A stretch of DNA of 57,729 nucleotides from an uncultured SAR116 cluster alpha proteobacterium (GCA_902537945.1 CACBDG010000014.1:1-57729), one strand, 5' to 3'. Positions 17,550-24,919 are shown, counted from the stretch's first letter. Notes: generated from the sequence alone by a model not told the origin. Program-made: numbers and translations.

Positions 17550-17612
17550 TGAATCCTCCGCTTTAGTACTTTAGGCGGGATGCCAAGGCGTACAAGTTGG
17601 TAATTAAATGCC
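17550..17612 (-). promoter_or_regulatory. Conserved leader upstream of the 82-residue gene, copy 1
   Basis: About 63 bases directly upstream of the start are almost the same as 26913-26975 in element 2, with two differences by eye. On the transcribed strand the leader is locally GC-rich and contains CCGC...GCGGAGG, so a short hairpin could mask the ribosome-binding site. CCAA/UUGG and GGC/GCC pairs further up could form others. A TATATATA stretch just beyond could be the promoter -10 region. It may be a regulatory RNA leader or a DNA site of the element. Confidence 0.55.
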
Positions 17613-17677
17613 TTTTATATATATAATAGTTTTAGATCGTTATTTCAATAATCTGATTTTTGGAAAGCATAATTTTA

Positions 17678-18334
17678 TTAGATCAAAACTGATTTATTAG
17701 TTTTAATTTCATGTCTTTGTGCAGAATAAAAAGGAGGTAAAATAACAGACATTTTGGCTTGAGTTCTTATACAGCCAATTACTTGATCAGAGTAATAGGT
17801 TTGTTTATGACATTCACTACAATGATCCATCAATCCATCTATAAAACCTCTTTTAGTGTCAGACGCTCCATGAGACCACAAATCTTGGATTATTATACCT
17901 GTAACTTCCCAGAATAATTCATTATATAGCTTTTTTTCTTTTTCATCTTCAAAATCTCTTTGATGAATTAAGTTAATATTACCTATTTCTCCTTTACGTT
18001 TAAGAGATTCCATCCTTGGAAGTGGAAAGATAGATCTAAACTCATCATAATGATGATTTAATAAATGAAAAAAAGTTTCGTCTACAATGTTTGAAACAAT
18101 TAAAAACATTCTCATTAAATATGGATCATCAGACTCATTAATTACTTTTTCAAAATTATTTTCAGAATAATGAAATCCCTCAGAACAACTTCTTTTTTTA
18201 TTTTTTTCGTTTTTTTTGAAGAAATCTATTAGGTGAAATGTATTGCAGCATATAGGTTTTCCATCTTCACTTGTCGACCAATGAATTAACCAATATGGAT
18301 TTCTATCTTTTAAATTTTTTAAATTATTAACCAT
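17678..18334 (-). CDS. Hypothetical protein, 218 residues (island cargo)
   Basis: I do not recognise this protein. It is soluble, without signal peptide or membrane segment, rich in aromatic residues, Cys and His: 'PICCNTFHLIDFF', 'FHLLNHHYDEF' and 'HCSECHKQTYYSD'. The last could be a metal site. A 'LWSHGASDTKRGFIDGLMD' stretch looks like a helical active or binding region. It lies in the cargo between the small-gene module and the glycosylase/restriction genes and is followed, upstream on the same strand, by the exported 84-residue protein 11 bases away. A role in defence is possible only by neighbourhood. Confidence 0.65.
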   Translation of the reverse strand: MVNNLKNLKDRNPYWLIHWSTSEDGKPICCNTFHLIDFFKKNEKNKKRSCSEGFHYSENNFEKVINESDDPYLMRMFLIVSNIVDETFFHLLNHHYDEFRSIFPLPRMESLKRKGEIGNINLIHQRDFEDEKEKKLYNELFWEVTGIIIQDLWSHGASDTKRGFIDGLMDHCSECHKQTYYSDQVIGCIRTQAKMSVILPPFYSAQRHEIKTNKSVLI

Positions 18335-18345
18335 TTACTCATGCA

Positions 18346-18600
18346 TTAATTGAAAATGCATTTAATATAATCCTTATCATCAACAATTAACTGATATTTT
18401 TTTTCTTTGTGGTTTATCAAGACTGCGTACATTAAGGAACTGTTATCTAAACCCTTAAAAGGAATATACTTAATTACTGGTTCAGCAGAACAGTCAATAG
18501 TATTTTTATTCTGTAAGTGTTTATTTTTATTATCTTCAGCAAAAACTGAATTATAACTCATTAGAATAAAGGATATTATAACGGTAAAAAGTAATTTCAT
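18346..18600 (-). CDS. Small exported protein, 84 residues
   Basis: The N-terminus 'MKLLFTVIISFILMSYNSVFA' is a clear Sec signal peptide with an Ala-x-Ala-like cleavage site (VFA-ED). The mature part of about 63 residues has two cysteines (in 'TIDCSAEP' and 'YIKCIFN') that could form a disulphide in the periplasm. No family recognised. It precedes the 218-residue cargo gene on the same strand, so the pair may be co-transcribed. Confidence 0.65.
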   Translation of the reverse strand: MKLLFTVIISFILMSYNSVFAEDNKNKHLQNKNTIDCSAEPVIKYIPFKGLDNSSLMYAVLINHKEKKYQLIVDDKDYIKCIFN

Positions 18601-18701
18601 ATTATCACACTAATCCTCATTATGATTAAGCTTAAATTATCAACGCTATATTTTAACATACATTTAATTTATATTTAATTCATAAATTACAGGAGAATTT
18701 A

Positions 18702-19142
18702 ATGTCTGATGAAATTGAAATTCAAGAAGAAGTACTGTCCACACCTTATGAAGATAATGAGCACCCAAATATAAGATTTGACATAAAAGAAAATGAAGAC
18801 GTGACTAAACACTTACTATTTTACAAAACTGATAAAAAGAATAGTTTTTCAGAAGGACGAATGCCATCCGACCTTTTATTTGATGTGTTTAAAGAAATTC
18901 AAACATTTCCAAAGATAAAAAACAAAAATAATAAAAACGATATTGAGACATTTAATAAATTCATTAATTTTATAAATATTTTTATTCCACATCTAGTAAT
19001 TAATTCAAATTCTAAAACAAATGTAATTGAAGTTGATGACAGTAAAAAAGACATAACCATTGAAGAACTTCATGAAATATTCAAAGTTGCATCAAAAGGT
19101 AAAAGAAAAGCAATGATTGAAAGATCTGATGACAAAGTTTAA
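18702..19142 (+). CDS. Hypothetical acidic protein, 146 residues, coupled to DNA glycosylase
   Basis: A good ribosome-binding site (CAGGAG) precedes the ATG. The product is acidic at the N-terminus ('MSDEIEIQEEVLSTPYEDNE'), Lys/Asn-rich in the middle and ends 'KGKRKAMIERSDDKV'. I see no known domain. Its final 14 bases overlap the start of the DNA glycosylase gene, so the two are likely translated together and may work together. Confidence 0.6.
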   Translation: MSDEIEIQEEVLSTPYEDNEHPNIRFDIKENEDVTKHLLFYKTDKKNSFSEGRMPSDLLFDVFKEIQTFPKIKNKNNKNDIETFNKFINFINIFIPHLVINSNSKTNVIEVDDSKKDITIEELHEIFKVASKGKRKAMIERSDDKV

Positions 19143-19740
19143 TGGCGCTTTAAGACATTTATCGTCGAAAGATGCTAATTTAGATAAAATAATTTCAATA
19201 ATAAACCCTCAAATAAACAGAAAATATGAGGATGATTTTTCATCATTGGTAAAGATAATTATCAGTCAGCAGTTATCTGGTTCTGCAGCTAAAACTATTA
19301 TTGGTAAATTAGAAAATCAATTAGATAACAATGTTTATGACCCTAGAAAAATTAGTAAAATTTCTACTAAAGATCTTCGCTTATGTGGAATTTCAAATGC
19401 TAAAATTACTTACATAAAGGGTCTATCCGATGTTCTACTAAACAATCCTCTTTATTTTAAAAAATTAAGGAATTCCAGTAAAAATGAAGCTATTAACGAA
19501 TTATCTAAAATTAAAGGGATAGGGATTTGGACGGCATCGATTTTTGCTATGGGCCCTCTTGGATTTGAAGATATATTTCCATATGGAGATGTAACTCTTA
19601 TTAAAGCGATTAAACTAATTTATGGAGAAGATTTTTTAATAGAAGACGTAATATCCAAATGGTCGCCTTATAAAACTTATGCTTGTAGAGTTCTATGGCA
19701 ATGGGTTGATAAAGGTATGATAGACATTAATAAAAATTAG
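19129..19740 (+). CDS. DNA-3-methyladenine glycosylase II-like (HhH-GPD)
   Basis: A base-excision glycosylase of the AlkA/HhH-GPD superfamily: 'FSSLVKIIISQQLSGSAAKTI' is the start of the helical domain, 'LSKIKGIGIWTASIFAMG' is the helix-hairpin-helix plus Gly-rich loop, and the catalytic Asp is in 'FPYGDVTLIKAI'. Such enzymes remove alkylated bases from DNA. I prefer the ATG at 19129 to an in-frame TTG at 19117. The gene sits in the cargo of a mobile element directly ahead of two cytosine methyltransferases, an unusual neighbour for a housekeeping repair enzyme. Confidence 0.88.
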   Translation: MTKFNGALRHLSSKDANLDKIISIINPQINRKYEDDFSSLVKIIISQQLSGSAAKTIIGKLENQLDNNVYDPRKISKISTKDLRLCGISNAKITYIKGLSDVLLNNPLYFKKLRNSSKNEAINELSKIKGIGIWTASIFAMGPLGFEDIFPYGDVTLIKAIKLIYGEDFLIEDVISKWSPYKTYACRVLWQWVDKGMIDINKN

Positions 19741-19880
19741 AAAATATCTAAAAAATTATAATGTAATTAAGGGATAAATTATCACTAAAATATTGTAAAT
19801 TTTGAACAATGTTTCTTTAAATTTTTATGTATAAGTTGTATTCTATTAACTAATATAAAACTATTTCTAAGGTAAATTCG

Positions 19881-20789
19881 TTGAATGTTTTAAGTCTTTT
19901 TGATGGAATAAGTGGTGCAATGTTATCACTTAAGGCTGCAGGTATAAAAGTTAACAATTATTATGCATCTGAGATTGATAGACATTGTTTAAAAGTTTCT
20001 CAACACAATTTTCCAAATATAATTCAGCTTGGAGATATAAAAGAAATTCGTAAAAACAAACTTCCTAAAATAGACTTATTAATTGGTGGTAGCCCATGTC
20101 AGGATTTAAGTAATGCCTTTAAAGGTAAAGGTTTACTTGGTGATAGATCTTCTCTTTTTTTTGAATTTATGAGACTCAAAAAAGAACTTAAACCACAGTA
20201 TTTTCTTTTAGAGAATGTTAAAAATAAATGGAAAAAGGAAATAGACAACCACATTGGTGAAGAGGGTGTAATAATAAATTCTGAATTCTTTACTGCGCAA
20301 TCGCGACCTAGATGCTATTGGTCAAATATACCAATAGAAATTCCAGATAAAATAAGTGACGTGAACATTAGAGACATTATGCAAGAGACTGAAGTAGATC
20401 AAAAATACTACTTCAAAGATAAACTAATGAGTGGGGTTGAGCACGCTAATTTAAGTAATTCTAAATCTGGGATAATAAAAGTTTTTGATATATCACGTGA
20501 TTTTTTAAAAGATAATGAGAGACAAAGAAGAGTATATTCTCCTAATGGTAAATCACCAACCCTGCTTGCAAGAAGTGACACTACAAAAATATTTTATAAA
20601 AATAAATTAAGAAAATTAACACCACTTGAATGTGAAAGACTTCAGGGTATTCCAGATCATTACACTTCAATAATTAGTGACACGCAGCGTTATAAATCAA
20701 TTGGAAATAGTTTCACAGTTCCGGTCATCTCTCATATATTAAGTGGAATAGGTAAAGTTAAAAAGAAACAACTAGGTTTGTTTGGATGA
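19881..20789 (+). CDS. DNA (cytosine-5) methyltransferase M1 of a restriction-modification system
   Basis: The 302-residue C5 methyltransferase has motif I 'VLSLFDGISGAMLSLKAAG', motif IV with the catalytic Cys73 in 'GGSPCQDLSNAF', motif VI 'LLENVKNKW', motif VIII 'AQSRPRCYWSNI' and motif X 'SIGNSFTVPVISHIL'. The short spacing and the 'SPCQDLS' form resemble phage-type enzymes. The start is a TTG preceded by AAGGT. It overlaps the second methyltransferase by ATGA. Two different C5 enzymes in a row usually mean a non-palindromic recognition site, one enzyme per strand. Confidence 0.93.
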   Translation: MNVLSLFDGISGAMLSLKAAGIKVNNYYASEIDRHCLKVSQHNFPNIIQLGDIKEIRKNKLPKIDLLIGGSPCQDLSNAFKGKGLLGDRSSLFFEFMRLKKELKPQYFLLENVKNKWKKEIDNHIGEEGVIINSEFFTAQSRPRCYWSNIPIEIPDKISDVNIRDIMQETEVDQKYYFKDKLMSGVEHANLSNSKSGIIKVFDISRDFLKDNERQRRVYSPNGKSPTLLARSDTTKIFYKNKLRKLTPLECERLQGIPDHYTSIISDTQRYKSIGNSFTVPVISHILSGIGKVKKKQLGLFG

Positions 20790-21751
20790 GATTTATTGAT
20801 CTTTTTTCTGGTATGGGTGGTTTTAGGCTAGCCTTAGAAAATGAAAATCTCGAATGTGTATTTAGTGCAGACAATGATAAGTATGCTTGTGAAACTTATA
20901 AATTAAATTTTAATGAATATCCTTTAATTGATATTACTAATATTGAAACAAAAGATATACCAGATCACGAAATACTCTGTGCGGGTTTCCCCTGTCAGCC
21001 ATTTAGTATAGGAGGATATAGAAAAGGTTTCGAAGATATTAGGGGTACTTTATTTTTTGAGATTGTTAAAATCTTAAAAGATAAAAGCCCAGAAATTTTT
21101 ATCTTGGAAAATGTTCAAGGATTAATAAATCATAATAAAGGAAAAACTTTTTCTACAATATTAGATTTTCTAGCAAATAGGTTGAATGGTCTAGAACATC
21201 CTAGCACTAACAAACATAACTTGGGGTATAATGTTTTTTGGAAAGTTCTCAATACTAAAGACTTTAATGTTCCACAAAACAGACCAAGAGTTTTTATTAT
21301 TGGTTTTAAAGATCCTGAAGTAAATTACGATTTTCCAACTGGTATTGAAAGAACATCAGGACTTGAAGATATATTAGATAAAGATCCTGAAATAAAAAGA
21401 ATTTCAGACCAATCATATGGATATATCCATGCTTTTCTTAAAGAACATAAAAAAAATAATTTAATTTCTCAGCTAAACTACTTAATAGCTTATGAGATAA
21501 GAAAATCAAGAGTTGCTTTTAGATTTGATAATAACTCTCCTTGCCTAACAACAAAGATGGGCACTGGTGGGAATAATGTTCCATATTTAGTCAATCAAAA
21601 TAGATTTTTCACACTTAAAGAAGGTTTAAAACTTCAAGGTTTCCCTGAAAATTTCAAACTGACAAATAATTATAGTGCCTCATTAAGGCAGATTGGTAAC
21701 TCTGTATCAGTGCCTGTGGTTAGGTCAATTGTTAGAAATATTTTAAATTAA
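20786..21751 (+). CDS. DNA (cytosine-5) methyltransferase M2 of a restriction-modification system
   Basis: The 321-residue C5 methyltransferase has motif I 'MRFIDLFSGMGGFRLALEN', catalytic Cys70 in 'AGFPCQPFSIGGYRKGF', motif VI 'FILENVQGL', motif VIII 'VPQNRPRVFIIGF' and motif X 'RQIGNSVSVPVVRSIV'. It is clearly of a different branch from M1, so the pair did not arise by a recent duplication. Its TAA shares the bases TTAA (21748-21751) with the stop of the convergent nuclease gene, so the four genes are tightly packed. Confidence 0.94.
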   Translation: MRFIDLFSGMGGFRLALENENLECVFSADNDKYACETYKLNFNEYPLIDITNIETKDIPDHEILCAGFPCQPFSIGGYRKGFEDIRGTLFFEIVKILKDKSPEIFILENVQGLINHNKGKTFSTILDFLANRLNGLEHPSTNKHNLGYNVFWKVLNTKDFNVPQNRPRVFIIGFKDPEVNYDFPTGIERTSGLEDILDKDPEIKRISDQSYGYIHAFLKEHKKNNLISQLNYLIAYEIRKSRVAFRFDNNSPCLTTKMGTGGNNVPYLVNQNRFFTLKEGLKLQGFPENFKLTNNYSASLRQIGNSVSVPVVRSIVRNILN

Positions 21752-22539
21752 ATTTTTGGCTTAATAACGAGTGCGTGTGTTTTTAATCTTCCACTACCTT
21801 GTGAAACATAAAAATTAGAATATTTAAATTTTTCAAGTTTATTATTTATAAAACTTAAAGAAGCACCAAAAGGTTCTTCAAAGTCGTTTTTACCAGTAAA
21901 AACAGTTTCTCTTATATTTTCATTTTCTAATATCATTCTTTTAACTTCCAATAAACTGTATTTACTTATCATTTCATATTTTTGTTTTTGAGATAGATCG
22001 TAATTAAACTCACCTAGAATTTTATTAAAATAGGAAAAGAAATTCTCCTCATTTATTTTCCAGAAATTTTCAATAATCTTTTTATTTTTAAAAAAATCAC
22101 TTTCTTTTTGAGTGTAGATCATCGCACCTGCACCAATATATTTATTATTAAACACTTTTAAGAATGATTTAGGCGTAAATTTATGTATTTGGTAATTTTT
22201 AGAGTCTGGTCTTTTAACTGAAATACCAGAGTTGTTAATTGTAAGAAAACTGTTGGTTAAATCAGACTTTATTTTTTTAATATCTTCTTCACTAAGATAA
22301 AAATCATTTGTTTGTAAAAAAGAATTAATATTATTTTTATATTCAACTAAAAAAGCATCTGATTTTGGTTTTACACTCAATTCTGAAATTTTTGAGAATT
22401 TGTTTTGTGTTACATGTACACAATAAATATTACCTCTTTTAGGAAAATTTTCCTGAATAAATTCATTATAAAAACCTCTATTAATATTTTTGACTAAATT
22501 AATTTCTTCTTCAGTACCTTGCTTTGTACCTTTATTCAT
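21748..22539 (-). CDS. Putative restriction endonuclease subunit B
   Basis: A 263-residue protein without clear overall family signature, placed directly against the two methyltransferases. It contains 'KPKSDAFLVEY' (Asp61) and later 'NNSGISVKRPDSKNYQIHKF' (Lys109), a spacing and sequence that fit the D...xVK core of a PD-(D/E)xK nuclease. Its ATG overlaps the TGA of the upstream subunit A gene (ATGA), so both are made together. With two partners of nearly equal length it could be half of a heterodimeric nuclease of the BbvCI type, each subunit cutting one strand. This is context-based. Confidence 0.65.
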   Translation of the reverse strand: MNKGTKQGTEEEINLVKNINRGFYNEFIQENFPKRGNIYCVHVTQNKFSKISELSVKPKSDAFLVEYKNNINSFLQTNDFYLSEEDIKKIKSDLTNSFLTINNSGISVKRPDSKNYQIHKFTPKSFLKVFNNKYIGAGAMIYTQKESDFFKNKKIIENFWKINEENFFSYFNKILGEFNYDLSQKQKYEMISKYSLLEVKRMILENENIRETVFTGKNDFEEPFGASLSFINNKLEKFKYSNFYVSQGSGRLKTHALVIKPKI

Positions 22540-23321
22540 AGAATGAATTCCTTTATATCTTTTGATTTAAACTGAATATCAAGTCTATGTTTTATAGTCT
22601 TATGAGTTATTTTTGGACAGGAAAAATCACATTTGTGAGATTCATGTCCATGATCTTGTCCTTTCAAACATGCCCAACAGTTTTGAAAAGTAAGTAGTCC
22701 TATACTATCTCCAGTTTCATTAAACTTTAAATGTTTAGTCAAAATATCATCAAATTTTATTAGATTCGGTATATTATTTTTGCCATCAAAATATATAAGA
22801 AATTCTGGTATATTCACCGAACCTACCCAAACTCTAAAAAAGATCTCTTTTTTAAAGGCACGTAATATTTCTAAATATTCATCATAATCTTTTATAAACA
22901 TTTTTTTGAATTGAGATTTGGGCATTCTGTCTTTAACTAATCCAGAATTATCTATCGTTCCGTCACACCAGTGAAACTTATTTATTAGATCTTTTTCTCG
23001 TTGATCAAGAATTCTTATACTATTTAAAAAAACTAAGAATGTTGATAATTTTTCTTGATGTACTGAATTTTGACTACCCCTTTTTACACTGGTATTTATA
23101 GTAAGATTATTTGTTTCAAATGTAAGATCATTTTTTTTTTCTATGCCGCTGCCTTCATTCTTATAGCAATATATAATTGAAGAAGATGTTAATTTTTCTC
23201 CAAACATTTTTTTAATTAGGTTTTGATAATCATTATTGAGTTGATTTAATTGTTTGTTATTTACAATATTTCTAACTACATCTTCTTGATCAAAACCCTT
23301 ATTTTGTCCAATTATTCTCAT
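22536..23321 (-). CDS. Putative restriction endonuclease subunit A
   Basis: A 261-residue protein with a likely PD-(D/E)xK-type core: 'NDLTFETNNLTINTSVKRG' (Asp65 and Lys80) followed by 'SQNSVHQEKL', a pattern I associate with restriction enzymes next to C5 methyltransferases. The C-terminal part has a probable zinc site: Cys215-x2-Cys218, His224/226 and Cys231-x3-Cys235 within 'CWACLKGQDHGHESHKC'. It is the first gene of the reverse-strand nuclease pair, convergent with the methyltransferases, which are transcribed from the opposite side. Whether it cuts DNA has not been shown. Confidence 0.7.
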   Translation of the reverse strand: MRIIGQNKGFDQEDVVRNIVNNKQLNQLNNDYQNLIKKMFGEKLTSSSIIYCYKNEGSGIEKKNDLTFETNNLTINTSVKRGSQNSVHQEKLSTFLVFLNSIRILDQREKDLINKFHWCDGTIDNSGLVKDRMPKSQFKKMFIKDYDEYLEILRAFKKEIFFRVWVGSVNIPEFLIYFDGKNNIPNLIKFDDILTKHLKFNETGDSIGLLTFQNCWACLKGQDHGHESHKCDFSCPKITHKTIKHRLDIQFKSKDIKEFIL

Positions 23322-23519
23322 AATAAAAAGTTACCATAAACTTTTTTATATGAAAGAAAATTGATTTAAGAGGTTATTTTAACTTGAACATACCTAAACA
23401 ACTGACTAGCTGTCTTATAAACAATGATAGATACAACTTCTGGCAGATTTAATCATTTTTAAAATCTTTGATTTTGCCTCATGTCTTGGATCATAGAATT
23501 TAAATTACAAACAAATTTA

Positions 23520-23623
23520 CCTAATCCCAATTCCAACAACCCATCATTGAGCCCTTGTCAGGGTTCCATGGACTACGGTCAATGTGAGGGCTACCCCCTG
23601 AACATTGATCATTGTTGATTAGG
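23520..23623. other. Structure-prone non-coding segment
   Basis: CCTAATC (23520-23526) pairs with GATTAGG (23617-23623), and inside it AACAA (23535-23539) pairs with TTGTT (23612-23616). Within this outer stem GAGCCCT (23549-23555) and AGGGTTC (23560-23566) form a 7-bp hairpin with a TGTC loop (one G-T pair), and AGGG...CCCT near 23587-23599 can form another. It is much more GC-rich than its surroundings. It could be a folded RNA or a recombination site; strand not known. Confidence 0.5.
23567..23586 (+). repeat. Right-end motif, copy 1
   Basis: CATGGACTACGGTCAATGTG differs in one base from 27034-27053, near the end of element 2. As it lies close to the right boundary of both elements, it is probably a terminal cis-acting site or the remains of a shared end region. 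Confidence 0.55.
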
Positions 23624-23658
23624 AAAAGTGTGCAGTAACCCCCTACTTTAGAAATTTT

Positions 23659-23678
23659 TTGTGGGACAAATTGTGGGA
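23659..23678 (+). repeat. Direct repeats, possible arm-type sites (right end of element 1)
   Basis: The 20 bases are identical to 14143-14162 at the left end: two 12-base units TTGTGGGACAAA. Here they are not in a gene, so their conservation is not explained by coding. This supports a role as DNA sites for the integrase or a partner. Confidence 0.6.
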
Positions 23679-23740
23679 TAAAATTAACAGTCGCCTATTT
23701 TATTGATTCAAATCAATTACTTATAGATCACTTTGGCTGA

Positions 23741-23757
23741 CACCCCATCCGCCATAT
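23741..23757 (+). other. Second att core (junction of elements 1 and 2)
   Basis: CACCCCATCCGCCATAT is the same as the 3' end of tRNA-Ser at 14005-14021, but the rest of the tRNA is absent upstream. It is therefore the right end of element 1 and at the same time the left end of element 2. Similarity to the first copy continues for about 450 bases into the integrase gene. Confidence 0.9.
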
Positions 23758-23851
23758 CCCTTAATTCTTATATAGATAATAAGTAAAAAATTGTAATAAA
23801 TTATTTTTTTAATTACAATAACTTACAACTATTTTGCTTCTAAATTGTTCC

Positions 23852-24233
23852 TTGCTGTCCGATTCAACCTGCGGTAAAATTGTGGAACAAATTGTGGAAC
23901 AAATTGTGGGACAGAAATTGCTAACTAAAAATAAGCTAACGCCATTAGCTTTAAAAAAAATTAAAAGTGCCTGGTAGATATAGTGATGGAAATAACCTTT
24001 ATCTTAAAATAGAAGATACAGGTTCACGTCTCTGGATACTCAGATTAAGTGTTAATGGTAAAAGAAGAGATATGGGCTTTGGAAGTCTTTCTTCTGTGAA
24101 TCCAAGTGATGCTATAGATTTAGTATATCAATATAATAAACTTGCCAAATCGAGAATTGACCCAATCCAGGAAAGATTAAGAGAAAATGACGTAAAATAT
24201 TATTTTAAACTTAATCTTCAAATAAGAATATAA
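23852..24233 (+). pseudogene. Integrase remnant (element 2)
   Basis: This matches the first ~115 codons of the intact integrase at 14115 almost base for base. An A-run that has 7 A in the intact gene has 8 A here (23953 region), which shifts the frame before 'SDGNNLYLKIEDTGSRLWIL'. After 'PIQERLRE' similarity ends abruptly and the frame closes, so the catalytic domain is deleted. The element cannot move by its own integrase, but the integrase of element 1 could act on its att site. Confidence 0.9.
23880..23913 (+). repeat. Three 12-base direct repeats (left end of element 2)
   Basis: Three tandem units, TTGTGGAACAAA, TTGTGGAACAAA and TTGTGGGACA, start at 23880, 23892 and 23904. The equivalent place in element 1 has two units. 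Change in unit number with constant 12-base period is typical of repeated protein-binding sites, and it also keeps the reading frame of the integrase. Confidence 0.6.
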
Positions 24234-24251
24234 GTAGGAAGAAATAATTTT

Positions 24252-24919
24252 ATGCATTATACCAAAATTTTAAATGGGATTAATGAAGGTGATCAAATTG
24301 GAGGACCATTTGATTTAGCATCTGTCTTGATAGATTCTATAAAAAAAATAACAATTTTAATAAATTAGATACCAGTAAGATGTACCTTCAGTGGTGGAAA
24401 AATGGAGCCTTTGATACTGGGCCCACTTACGCCAGTGTATTTACCAAAATTGAAAACGGAATGGAGTATGATGATGCTGTATTTGAAACTCATAAACAAT
24501 TTGACGGAAATACAGCAGGATGTGGCCCTGCTCACCGTGCATCCCCAATTGCAGGCTTTATGAACATTAAAACTAACAATTTAATTAAAGTGGCAAGGGA
24601 TGAAGCCAAAATTACTCATTATCATGATGATGCTGGTAATGGATCAGCTATTGTAATTATGTTGTGTAGATTTCTCTTGGAAGGCAAAAGCCTTGTTGAG
24701 GCTAAAGAACTTATATCTAAAGAAAACGAATTAAAAGAAAGTTGGGATAAAGTACAAAATGCCGAATTAAAGCCAGATGGTTATGTATTTAATGTTATTT
24801 ATTCAGCACTATATTTTATTAGAGCAAATAAATCTCTGAAAGATGCAATAAAATTTTCTGGCTCTGCTAATTATTGCTCTGTATTAGTTGGTGCTATATT
24901 AGCCTGTCTAACTAAATAA
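24252..24919 (+). pseudogene. Divergent ADP-ribosylglycohydrolase-like protein, copy 2, frameshifted
   Basis: Read from ATG 24252 the protein begins 'MHYTKILNGINEGDQIGG', matching copy 1, but the frame closes at 24366. Adding one A to the eight-A run at 24341-24348 restores 'KLDTSKMYLQWWKNGAFDTG' and an open frame to 24919. The rest keeps all subfamily blocks: 'TAGCGPAHRASPIAGFM', 'ITHYHDDAGNGSAIVIMLC' and 'FSGSANYCSVL'. The conserved remainder suggests a recent lesion, slippage in the A-run that may be reversible, or a read error. The 179-residue frame from ATG 24380 could also be translated alone but would lack the N-terminal GDQIGG block. Confidence 0.78.

Larger units (their letters stand above)
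14005..23740 (+). mobile_element. Integrative element 1 (9.7 kb) in tRNA-Ser
   Basis: The element is bounded by the 17-bp att repeats at 14005 and 23741. Its order is: integrase, AlpA-like regulator, a non-coding region with inverted repeats, a module of four small genes (16052-17549), a leader, then cargo (two unknown genes, a 146-residue protein, a DNA glycosylase, two m5C methyltransferases, two putative nuclease subunits), a structured non-coding stretch, and the right end with the same 20-base repeat as the left. No conjugation or phage structural gene is present, so it is either mobilised by others or a satellite-like island. Its integrase is open and has all catalytic residues, so the element may still be able to excise. 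Confidence 0.85.
23322..23740. other. Non-coding right end of element 1
   Basis: No gene is seen in this 419-bp stretch. It holds, in order, a structured segment (23520-23623), within it a motif shared with the end of element 2 (23567-23586), and the repeated 12-base sites (23659-23678), then the second att core starting at 23741. Sequence between 23322 and 23519 shows nothing recognisable. Confidence 0.7.

Noticed and set aside
23520-23623. Integron attC site
   Set aside because: The outer pairing with a bulge looks similar, but the ends do not match the RYYYAAC/GTTRRRY core sites, and no integron integrase or cassette array is present.
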